Under the pieces are notes generated by a model. That model was not told the DNA's origin and ran no database searches. It was given only the letters and a program-made list of their open reading frames with translations. From the NCBI GenBank assembly GCA_013334225.1, contig JAAXXY010000019.1:1-53574 (forward strand): 53,574 nucleotides of DNA, in the 5' to 3' direction. Position numbers and translations under genes: made by a program. This stretch comes from Chlorobiaceae bacterium. Its GTDB lineage: Bacteria; Bacteroidota; Chlorobiia; Chlorobiales; Chlorobiaceae. Below are positions 47,873 to 53,574 of the stretch, piece by piece (position 1 is the first letter of the stretch; each line of letters begins with the position of its first letter).

Positions 47873-48175
47873 TCAGATATCTGGTTCGAATTGAAAAGAA
47901 ACCTCCCTTGCGGCATGAAGGACCCTTATTACCTCGATACCTTCGGGGATGATGAGATAGAATACGATATGTCTTCCGATCGGGAGGCTCATCAGACCCC
48001 TGTAAAGTTCGTCACGGTTTTTTCCAGTGACCGGACATTCAGCTATTTCCTTGAATTTCCAGTCGAAGGTGTCGATAAGAGCGTCGGCCCTTTTTTCGCT
48101 CTCAACGGCTATGTAGCTCCAAATTTCAGCAAGATCGTCGATAACGACCGGCCGTTTGAGGATTACAGGCATCAT
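47873..48175 (-). CDS. RelE/ParE-family toxin
   Basis: A 100-residue toxin-like protein of the RelE/ParE superfamily: VVIDDLAEIWSYIAVESEKRAD, then ALIDTFDWKFKEIAECPVTGKNRDEL in parts and IGRHIVFYLIIPEGIEVIRVLHAARE at the end. ParE toxins poison gyrase; RelE cleaves mRNA; the target here is not decided by sequence. It overlaps the antitoxin by four bases (ATGA), the usual arrangement for a type II module. Located at the right border of the sulfur island. Confidence 0.88.
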   Translation of the reverse strand: MMPVILKRPVVIDDLAEIWSYIAVESEKRADALIDTFDWKFKEIAECPVTGKNRDELYRGLMSLPIGRHIVFYLIIPEGIEVIRVLHAAREVSFQFEPDI

Positions 48176-48435
48176 TCACAGTGTTTGCCGGATTTTTTTT
48201 CCCTGCTTTTCAGCTTTAATTCTTCGGCATTCCACCCAGAGGGTTCGCCGCTCTGGATGCCTTCACGGATATCCTGTCGAAGCTGGTCGATTTTAATGGA
48301 CTGACAACGTTCCTTTTCCTGCATGAGCCGCAACGCCTCCCTTACCACCTCGCTGGAAGAGGAATACATACCCGATCGGACTTTCTGGCGAACCATCTCC
48401 TCGAGCTGAGGAGTGAGATTGACATTGATTGACAT
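48172..48435 (-). CDS. ParD-like antitoxin
   Basis: An 87-residue ribbon-helix-helix antitoxin of the ParD/CopG group: INVNLTPQLEEMVRQKV and YSSSSEVVREALRLMQ form the DNA-binding part, and a charged C-terminal half binds the toxin. It starts upstream of the parE-like gene on the same strand, overlapping it by four bases. A tgacat/atgtca inverted repeat (48430-48450) spans its start and a perfect 13-bp palindrome lies at 48486-48498, plausible autoregulatory sites. Confidence 0.88.
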   Translation of the reverse strand: MSINVNLTPQLEEMVRQKVRSGMYSSSSEVVREALRLMQEKERCQSIKIDQLRQDIREGIQSGEPSGWNAEELKLKSREKKSGKHCE

Positions 48436-48485
48436 GGGGGTGTAATGTCATGTTTAAAACATAGATAAATATACGTATCAGCCAG

Positions 48486-48498
48486 TGATTGTCAATCA
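48486..48498. promoter_or_regulatory. Palindrome tgattg-t-caatca, possible parD operator
   Basis: A perfect 13-bp palindrome 50 bases upstream of the parD ATG. ParD-type antitoxins repress their own promoter at inverted repeats of this kind. It could also serve the divergent TetR gene. Confidence 0.45.
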
Positions 48499-48586
48499 TT
48501 GCCAATTCCTGTTGTATTGAATCCATATTCCCTTTTATCAACGATCATCGAAAAAAAATTTTTGATTTATTTTCGAAAAAAATATA

Positions 48587-48612
48587 TTTACAGTATAAAT
48601 TTACAATGTAAA
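48587..48612. promoter_or_regulatory. Two adjacent 13-bp palindromes at the TetR gene start, probable operator
   Basis: tttacagtataaa (48587-48599) and tttacaatgtaaa (48600-48612) are directly adjacent copies of the same element, the second a perfect palindrome and the first with one mismatch. They end 12 bases before the ATG of the TetR gene. Tandem palindromes in this place are typical for a self-repressing TetR-family protein. Confidence 0.7.
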
Positions 48613-48624
48613 TATAAGTTGGAA

Positions 48625-49320
48625 ATGGCAAGACCGGTCAAATCAGCACAGATTTCAAATCTCAAGGAGTCCATCAAGGATGCCGCGTGGCATCAGATAA
48701 CGGTTTCAGGGCCATCTTCACTATCCCTGCGCAAAATTGCCAGGGAGCTGCATATTTCTGCACCGGCGATCTATAACTACTTTCCTGACCGTGATGCGCT
48801 GGTGACTGCGCTTGTTATCGATGCCTACCTCTCTTTCGGCGACAGCCAGCATGCCGCGAAAGATCTCTTTCCTGAAGAGGACCAGGTGCTTGAACGGTTC
48901 AGGGAAACAGGAATTGCCTACAGGGAGTGGGCGATTCTCTATCCGCACCGTTATCTCCTGATTTTCGGTACCCCGGTTCCCGGTTATATCCCCCCGATGC
49001 ATGAAATCCTGCCGGCAATGGTTCGATCAATGGGTGCTCTTGCGGAAGTTATAGCCGAGCTTCACCGGGCCGGACGACTGAAGGTTCAGGGATTTCCACT
49101 TTTCGATGCCGGTGAATGCGGAAGCTTTTTTCAGAACGGAGGGGAGCAGCATCCGGAAGAACGGCTTGTTTATTCGGTGGTCATGCTTGTCTGGAGCAGG
49201 GTGCATGGCATCGTTTCACTGGAGTTGACGGGCAAACTGCCGCCATTCGGGGCTGACGGCTCGGCACTCTACCGGTACGAACTCGATGCCATCTTCCGTG
49301 AATTTGTCATTAACGGCTGA
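48625..49320 (+). CDS. TetR-family transcriptional regulator
   Basis: A 231-residue regulator with an N-terminal helix-turn-helix domain (LSLRKIARELHISAPAIYNYFPDRDALV, in two parts LRKIARELHI and APAIYNYFPDRDAL) and a TetR C-terminal domain (YPHRYLLIFGTPVPGYIPP), similar to the WHG type. An upstream in-frame start at 48499 would add 42 residues running through the operator palindromes; the ATG at 48625 is chosen. The next gene, 76 bases on, encodes flavodoxin-fold protein, a likely target. Effector unknown. Confidence 0.9.
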   Translation: MARPVKSAQISNLKESIKDAAWHQITVSGPSSLSLRKIARELHISAPAIYNYFPDRDALVTALVIDAYLSFGDSQHAAKDLFPEEDQVLERFRETGIAYREWAILYPHRYLLIFGTPVPGYIPPMHEILPAMVRSMGALAEVIAELHRAGRLKVQGFPLFDAGECGSFFQNGGEQHPEERLVYSVVMLVWSRVHGIVSLELTGKLPPFGADGSALYRYELDAIFREFVING

Positions 49321-49396
49321 CCGGTGATCAAATGAAGTGTCTTAATTGAAGAGGTAGAATACTCAATCGTTAAAATCAAAGGGAGGGACGGATATC

Positions 49397-50713
49397 ATGA
49401 AAATTCTTATTCTCGACGGATCACCGTCAGGAGATGCAACCGGCGTGCGGATCGCCGGAAACCTTGTTGACCTTCTCGCGGCGAGCGGGCATCAGGCGGA
49501 GCATGTAGTGCTTCGCGACAAAACCATCGCCAATTGCAACGGGTGTTTCCAGTGCTGGCTGAAAACTCCCGGTATCTGTGCGATCGATGACGACAATCGT
49601 GATCTTGTTGCCAAGTATATTCAGAGCGACATTGCCATCGCTCTCACTCCGTTAACCTTCGGAGCCTTCTCTCCGGAACTAAAGAAATTTGCCGATCATC
49701 TCATACAGACGATCTCTCCATTTTTCTGCAAGGTGAACGGCGAGACTCACCACAGACAGCGTTACGAACGGTATCCGGGGTTCATTTCCATAGGATGGCT
49801 TCAGGGTCCCGACGATACCCAGGAAAGAATCTTCAGGCACCTGTTTTATCGCAACACCATCAATTTCTATACGGAAAAAGATGCATGCGGCATTCTGTAC
49901 AGCACGATGGGAGATCAAAAAATAAGAGAAAACCTCAATGAGTTGCTGCATAAGGCCGTGAGCGGTAAAAACGGGAGTTCCCGCCAGCCCCCGCCTGTTC
50001 CCGAGTTTCGGGCTTCCGCGTCAGTTCAGGGGCCGGTACGCAGTGCGACGCTTCTTGTCGGAAGCCCGCGCATGGTGAAAAGCACGTCAGGGGCACTCGG
50101 CGGCTATATCGCAGAGCGTCTTGCTGAGAGTGGAGTGCGAACGGATACTTTCCAGTTGTACAAGGTTTCGGGTAATCCGGACCGGACAAGGGCGATGCTC
50201 GAATCTATCGATAAAACCGATCTCGTGATCCTTGCCTTTCCACTCTATATCGACAGCATTCCTGCACCTGTTCTCTCCGTTATGCGGACGATAAAGGATC
50301 ATAGGAATAATATTGCGTTGCAAGGCAGGTTGGTTGCGATAGCGAACTGCGGTTTTATAGAATCGCAGCATAACGAAAACGCCCTTGCTTCCTGTGCGGT
50401 TTTCGCGAAGGAATCAGAATTCAGCTGGATGGGCTCGGTTTCCATAGGTGGAGGCGAAGGGCTCGTGCACGGAAAACCCCTCAGGGAGCTCGGCGGACCG
50501 GCCATACCCTACAAGAAAAATCTCGATCTTGTAGCCGCAGCTCTCGCCATGGGAAAACCGGTACCCGAAGAAGCGAGAAAACAACTTGCCAAACCGTTCA
50601 CTCCGGGGTGGATATACCGTGCAATCGGATCGATGGGATGGAAAAAAGAAGCACGAAAGAACGGCATTGTCCAGCAGCTGTCAGCTCGGCCTTACCGGAA
50701 AGTACCGGCCTGA
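49397..50713 (+). CDS. Two-domain flavodoxin-fold NAD(P)H-dependent oxidoreductase-like protein
   Basis: A 438-residue protein with two flavodoxin-like domains. The first starts ILILDGSPSGDATGVRIAGN and has IANCNGCFQCWLKTPG with a Cys pair as in iron-sulfur flavoproteins. The second starts near residue 215, with ATLLVGSPRMVKSTSGALG and DLVILAFPLYIDSIPAPVL. Single-domain proteins of either kind are common; the fusion is less so. It has a gaggg ribosome site and follows the TetR gene, suggesting regulation by it. Substrate unknown; quinone or xenobiotic reduction is a guess. Confidence 0.82.
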   Translation: MKILILDGSPSGDATGVRIAGNLVDLLAASGHQAEHVVLRDKTIANCNGCFQCWLKTPGICAIDDDNRDLVAKYIQSDIAIALTPLTFGAFSPELKKFADHLIQTISPFFCKVNGETHHRQRYERYPGFISIGWLQGPDDTQERIFRHLFYRNTINFYTEKDACGILYSTMGDQKIRENLNELLHKAVSGKNGSSRQPPPVPEFRASASVQGPVRSATLLVGSPRMVKSTSGALGGYIAERLAESGVRTDTFQLYKVSGNPDRTRAMLESIDKTDLVILAFPLYIDSIPAPVLSVMRTIKDHRNNIALQGRLVAIANCGFIESQHNENALASCAVFAKESEFSWMGSVSIGGGEGLVHGKPLRELGGPAIPYKKNLDLVAAALAMGKPVPEEARKQLAKPFTPGWIYRAIGSMGWKKEARKNGIVQQLSARPYRKVPA

Positions 50714-51078
50714 TAACCGAAATAATATGTTGACCTGTTCCCTGAAAAGGGTACATTTGCAACGGGCTTATTCACTGAAGGGAATGGCCCGTTCTGCATT
50801 TTTGGAAAATTGTTCTGCAGGGTAGGTTTTATTTGGAAGAATTTGCGATATTATTTTGTTAGAGTATGTAAACAAGTTCTCCTCGGTTCTGAAAGGCTTA
50901 AAAAGTTCTGCATCGAGGTTCGCTCGAGGAAATGAATGGCATTCCGTTATAACCGGTGAAGCGAAAGAGTTTCAACCTGACGGACATACGAAGTAAGCTG
51001 CCATATTCCGAAGAGGCAAAAGTAGTGGTAATGATCTGAAAAAAATCTCTTGACCAACTCTCTGAAAAGGAGGAAAAG
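50714..51078. other. Intergenic region before the small secreted protein gene
   Basis: About 365 bases. Near the left end aacgggc (50761-50767) and gcccgtt (50787-50793) form a weak terminator for the flavodoxin-fold gene. The rest looks like promoter and leader of the gene at 51079, including the hairpin tcgag/ctcga near 50915. No supported ORF. Confidence 0.45.
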
Positions 51079-51528
51079 ATGAGGACCAGCTTTTTTGTTA
51101 TAATGCTGTCAATGCTGATGTTTGTTGTTAACGATGCAGTTTTTGCTGGAAGTGCGTTAAGTCCTGATCCAGCTCCGGCTCCGGCTCCTACTTCTGTCTC
51201 AACAGATCTTGAAGCCGAGATTGCAGGGCAGCATGATCTCATGTACGAAAGCACACCTTTCTCTGACGGTACGCTTTCATATGGGGCAGGCGTGTATTCA
51301 GGTGGTGGGGATGCCAAATCTGGTGTCTCGGCATCTGTTACAGAAAATCTTATAGAAAAAAAGAATGCGTTTACAACGGAAACAATCGTGAATGGAACAG
51401 GGGCGGCCTGTGCATCCACACAGTACGGCGCTACAGCAACAAACGTGACGGCTGTGAATGACGGAGGGATTACCGTAACGAATTCAAATGTTCAAGTTAC
51501 TTCGTCTTCCTCCTCAGTTTCCAGATAA
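51079..51528 (+). CDS. Small secreted Pro/Ser/Thr-rich protein, unknown
   Basis: A 149-residue protein not recognised. It has a clear signal peptide (FFVIMLSMLMFVVNDAVFAG), then a PAPAPAP stretch near residue 32, a Gly-rich middle (GAGVYSGGGDAKSG) and a Thr/Asn/Ser-rich C-terminus ending SSSSSVSR. The ribosome site aaaggagg is among the best in the window, and a strong terminator follows, so it is a bona fide monocistronic gene. A single Cys is seen in the mature part. Cell-surface or extracellular role is inferred only. Confidence 0.75.
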   Translation: MRTSFFVIMLSMLMFVVNDAVFAGSALSPDPAPAPAPTSVSTDLEAEIAGQHDLMYESTPFSDGTLSYGAGVYSGGGDAKSGVSASVTENLIEKKNAFTTETIVNGTGAACASTQYGATATNVTAVNDGGITVTNSNVQVTSSSSSVSR

Positions 51529-51539
51529 TTGTTGGGGAG

Positions 51540-51574
51540 AGCGGGAGTTTCTGTAAAAGAGCTCCCGCTTTTTC
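51540..51574 (+). terminator. Terminator of the small secreted protein gene
   Basis: Stem agcgggag (51540-51547) and ctcccgct (51562-51569), 14-base loop, then ttttt; 11 bases after the stop codon. Confidence 0.9.
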
Positions 51575-51742
51575 CTCACGGCTCACTCCTCAAGATTTTC
51601 GATTATCTTGCAATAAATTCCGGATTGCGAAGTTCCATCCTGTTATGGGCGAGCTCCGTTTCTTTCACGGCATCGATCAGGACTTTCCCTGCGGCATCCC
51701 TTTCCATAGTCGTTGAAAATCAGGGGTAAATAATGGAGCGAT

Positions 51743-51774
51743 AAAAGCCCCCGGAAAAATAGCGCCGGGCTTTT
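51743..51774 (-). terminator. Terminator of the Cys-rich small protein gene
   Basis: Stem aaaagccc (51743-51750) and gggctttt (51767-51774) with additional ccgg/ccgg pairing inside; on the minus strand it ends in a T-run and lies 39 bases after the stop at 51814. Confidence 0.75.
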
Positions 51775-51813
51775 ACAGTTCTTTTTCTGTCAACGCTTTT
51801 TGGCATGCGGAAG

Positions 51814-52083
51814 TTATGGTCTCGTCCTGAACTCGCCGCACCATTCGTCAGCATAGGTGACAGGAGAGGCTGTTTCATGCTCTGCGGCCCTGTATTCTCT
51901 GTATTCCTCTCTATCGAATTCATAAAAAACGGGTAGAATTCGGGGCGGATACCTTCTGCAGAGCCCGGAATTCACTACATATTCATTGGGTTTCCGGATC
52001 TGCTCGATATAATCATGCTGATAGACGCCCTCTTTTTTCACTAAAGGATCCCACCATTTGCAATTCCTGCATGTTTCTTCCAT
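51814..52083 (-). CDS. Small Cys-containing hypothetical protein
   Basis: An 89-residue soluble protein of unknown function. It opens EETCRNCKWWDPLV, has GLCRRYPPRILP in the middle and ends DEWCGEFRTRP, so four cysteines could bind a metal or cluster (CxxC, C, C). The pattern CxxCxxW...CRRYPP...WCGEF recurs in uncharacterised bacterial proteins. The middle is Glu/Arg/Tyr-rich. Own terminator downstream; no functional link to neighbours is visible. Confidence 0.7.
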   Translation of the reverse strand: MEETCRNCKWWDPLVKKEGVYQHDYIEQIRKPNEYVVNSGLCRRYPPRILPVFYEFDREEYREYRAAEHETASPVTYADEWCGEFRTRP

Positions 52084-52807
52084 AACTTTTCGGAGATGAA
52101 CGTATCAGTTGAAGTATTACAAAACTCAGGCATGGAGGCAGGTGCGACCCCTCCGGGCACAGCAACAGAACTCTTTCATTTCCTGGCCGATACCTCTCAT
52201 GAGGTCAGGAAATTAGTAAATTATTGGAACAGGTAAAAAGTGACTTTTTGCGAGAAAGAAATTTAACATAATCTTCTTTTCAGATATCAGCGCCTTTGCT
52301 TCCGTTTTTAGCGGTGGGTTGTCTGTAGCATAAGAAAGGACACTGATTACACTCTGTATCATTAAAGCAACAGGAAGAGAGAGAATTTTTTTCAGTTCAT
52401 TTTTCTGAATGTATTGATCTCCTCAATTCGGAAGTACTTCGTATTCGCTTTGAATACGATCGACCGGAAAGGTTTCTTTCAGGAAATTCATTTTTTACGG
52501 TGTCATCTGATCACAATTTTCAATAGTATTCCGTCGTGATCGTTCTTCAGCATATCGGATGCCGGTTGAATGTTGATTATAAACAGTCACTGGATTTTTC
52601 TGCAAACATGTGGATTCTGAAGCATTTGTAAATCATCATACGGTTAGATTTGCGGTGAGTGTGTCAAAAGATTTTTGTGACTACGTTCAGTAATGGCGAG
52701 TTAGGCGCTCCGCCACGGAAGCCTTGGGGACCACCACCTCCGTACTGATGAGGTAAAAAGGCGATGAAAAGGCATCTCTGCAGCAACACTGCATGGATGT
52801 TTTGTTT
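52084..52807. other. Gene-poor region of about 720 bases
   Basis: No supported gene. Near 52178-52211 tttcctg/caggaaa with inner acctc/gaggt forms a two-part hairpin; near 52440-52458 cgtattc/gaatacg forms a short one. A 29-codon GTG frame at 52659-52748 ends RKPWGPPPPY but lacks a ribosome site, so it is not called. Confidence 0.4.
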
Positions 52808-53158
52808 TTATTGATGCATTTCGAGTTCGCTGGTCCGGGCGGCCATGATAAAGTCATTCATGTGCAGGCCTTTTACCGAGTGAGTCCACCAGGTGACCGT
52901 TACTTTTCCCCATGCCGTAAGAATTTCCGGATGGTGCTGTTCAGCTTCTGCAAGTTCGCCAACATGCCGGGTGAAGGCAAGTGCATTACTGAAATCAGGA
53001 AAAGAAAAGGTACGCTTCAGGCGCAGGATTCCATCTTCGGTAACAAGCTGCCATCCGGGTAGGTTTTCAAGAATTCTCCTGCACTGGTTTTCCGGCATTG
53101 GAAATGCTCCTTCGGAAAAGGGGATGCACAGCATATGAGCGAGTTCTTTCATGGACAT
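52808..53158 (-). CDS. 4a-hydroxytetrahydrobiopterin dehydratase (pterin-4a-carbinolamine dehydratase)
   Basis: A 116-residue protein of the PCD/DCoH family, which dehydrates 4a-hydroxytetrahydropterin. The C-terminal core is clear: GWQLVTEDGILRLKRTF, then ELAEAEQHHPEIL with the catalytic His-His-Pro, VTVTWWTHSVKGLHMNDFIMA. An N-terminal part of about 20 residues is less typical. In phototrophs without phenylalanine hydroxylase these proteins may assist molybdopterin or pterin turnover. Monocistronic; promoter probably in the region to the right. Confidence 0.9.
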   Translation of the reverse strand: MSMKELAHMLCIPFSEGAFPMPENQCRRILENLPGWQLVTEDGILRLKRTFSFPDFSNALAFTRHVGELAEAEQHHPEILTAWGKVTVTWWTHSVKGLHMNDFIMAARTSELEMHQ

Positions 53159-53574
53159 ATCTCCGATAAATGCTTCATGGTTTCTTTTTTATAACAGGCA
53201 TGCTTGTAAAAGCGTTTCTATGAATTTTATTAAAAATAATCTGGCCGAAACCGGAGGGTATTGTGAGTTTTTTATCGGGAGATTAAAGGGAAAAGGCGCA
53301 AAATAAGTAATTTTATGATATTTATACGTTTTTCTGGAAATAAATCATGAAAAAACCGGAAAAAGAATTTGGAAGAATGGGGTTAGGGTGATACATTAGG
53401 AGCCCGTTGATGAATGAGTTAAGGTCATCGGCGGTAAGGAGTCCCGAAAGGGGCATGTTATTTGGCCAGGATGTGAATCGAGGGAAGACGGGAACTAAGA
53501 AGGTCTCGGGCGAAGTTGTTTAAAAACGCGCGTGACCGAACGAGAGGGAAGGAAAAAAAGTTGAGAAAAGTTTT
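53159..53574. other. Right-edge region, purine-rich, unassigned
   Basis: The left half is AT-rich and probably holds the promoter of the pterin dehydratase gene. From about 53380 the plus strand becomes rich in G and A, with the small GNRA-like hairpin ccc-gaaa-ggg near 53445. A 37-codon frame at 53410-53523 has an aggag site 8 bases upstream but an unrecognised, very basic product. The window ends within this stretch. Confidence 0.35.

Noticed and set aside
50898..51419. 173-residue minus-strand frame opposite the secreted-protein gene
   Set aside because: The plus-strand gene has a signal peptide, strong ribosome site and terminator; the opposite frame has none of these.
51590..51706. 34-codon minus-strand frame beginning MERDAAGKVL near 51700
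   Set aside because: No ribosome site and no recognised family; too short to support as a gene.
52741..52790. ctgatgag followed by gatgaaa, reminiscent of a hammerhead ribozyme core
   Set aside because: The CGAAA box and pairing stems needed for a hammerhead are missing.

Overview
The window is a sulfur-oxidation chromosome segment from an anoxygenic green sulfur bacterium (Chlorobiaceae; a Chlorobium, Chlorobaculum or Prosthecochloris relative). The assignment rests on a complete oxidative-type dsr cluster (dsrN-C-A-B-L-U-E-F-H-T-M-K-J-O-P, then dsrV-W), a sat-aprBA-qmoABC operon, a geranylgeranyl reductase of bacteriochlorophyll synthesis, and an isolated atpDC pair with a very short epsilon subunit, as known from Chlorobium. 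Species is not assignable by eye.

Layout. Bases 1-10400 are mostly housekeeping: a type I methyltransferase remnant at the left edge, then rng, dapD and a C-terminal processing protease on the plus strand; a glyQS-bchP-Ycf49-like run on the minus strand; an orphan DsrE-family gene, a YkgJ-type cysteine cluster protein and a small zinc-ribbon protein. Bases 10481-19172 (minus strand) hold sat-aprB-aprA-qmoA-qmoB-qmoC, the sulfite-to-sulfate branch. Bases 19821-25184 carry a YeiH-type putative sulfate exporter, ldcA-clpS, atpDC, tRNA-Thr(CGT) and a TlpA-like thioredoxin; pckG and dodecin follow. Bases 28063-33114 (plus) carry a TauE/SafE exporter, a small membrane partner, a DrsE_2-family protein, two tandem rhodaneses, TusA and DsrN. 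Bases 33337-44916 are the dsr core, and 45105-46980 the siroheme genes dsrV and dsrW.

How they work together. Rhodaneses, TusA, the DrsE_2 protein and DsrEFH are expected to relay sulfane sulfur to DsrC. DsrC persulfide or trisulfide is handled by DsrAB with DsrL and by the DsrMKJOP membrane complex, giving sulfite. AprBA and QmoABC oxidise sulfite to APS with electrons to quinone, and Sat releases sulfate and ATP. DsrV, DsrW and DsrN make amidated siroheme for DsrAB. YeiH and TauE are plausible exits for oxidised sulfur anions. I see no dsrD; with dsrL and dsrEFH present this indicates the oxidative direction.

The right part (47000-53574) is accessory: a GPR1/FUN34/YaaH transporter, a ParD/ParE pair, a TetR regulator with two adjacent 13-bp palindromes at its start, a double flavodoxin-fold protein, a small secreted protein, a Cys-containing small protein, a pterin dehydratase and several gene-poor stretches. 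No CRISPR array, insertion sequence, rRNA or prophage was seen. The most interesting non-gene signals are hairpins placed at operon junctions (aprA/qmoA, qmoB/qmoC, dsrF/dsrH), structured leaders before dsrC and tauE, and a terminator abutting the ldcA start codon.
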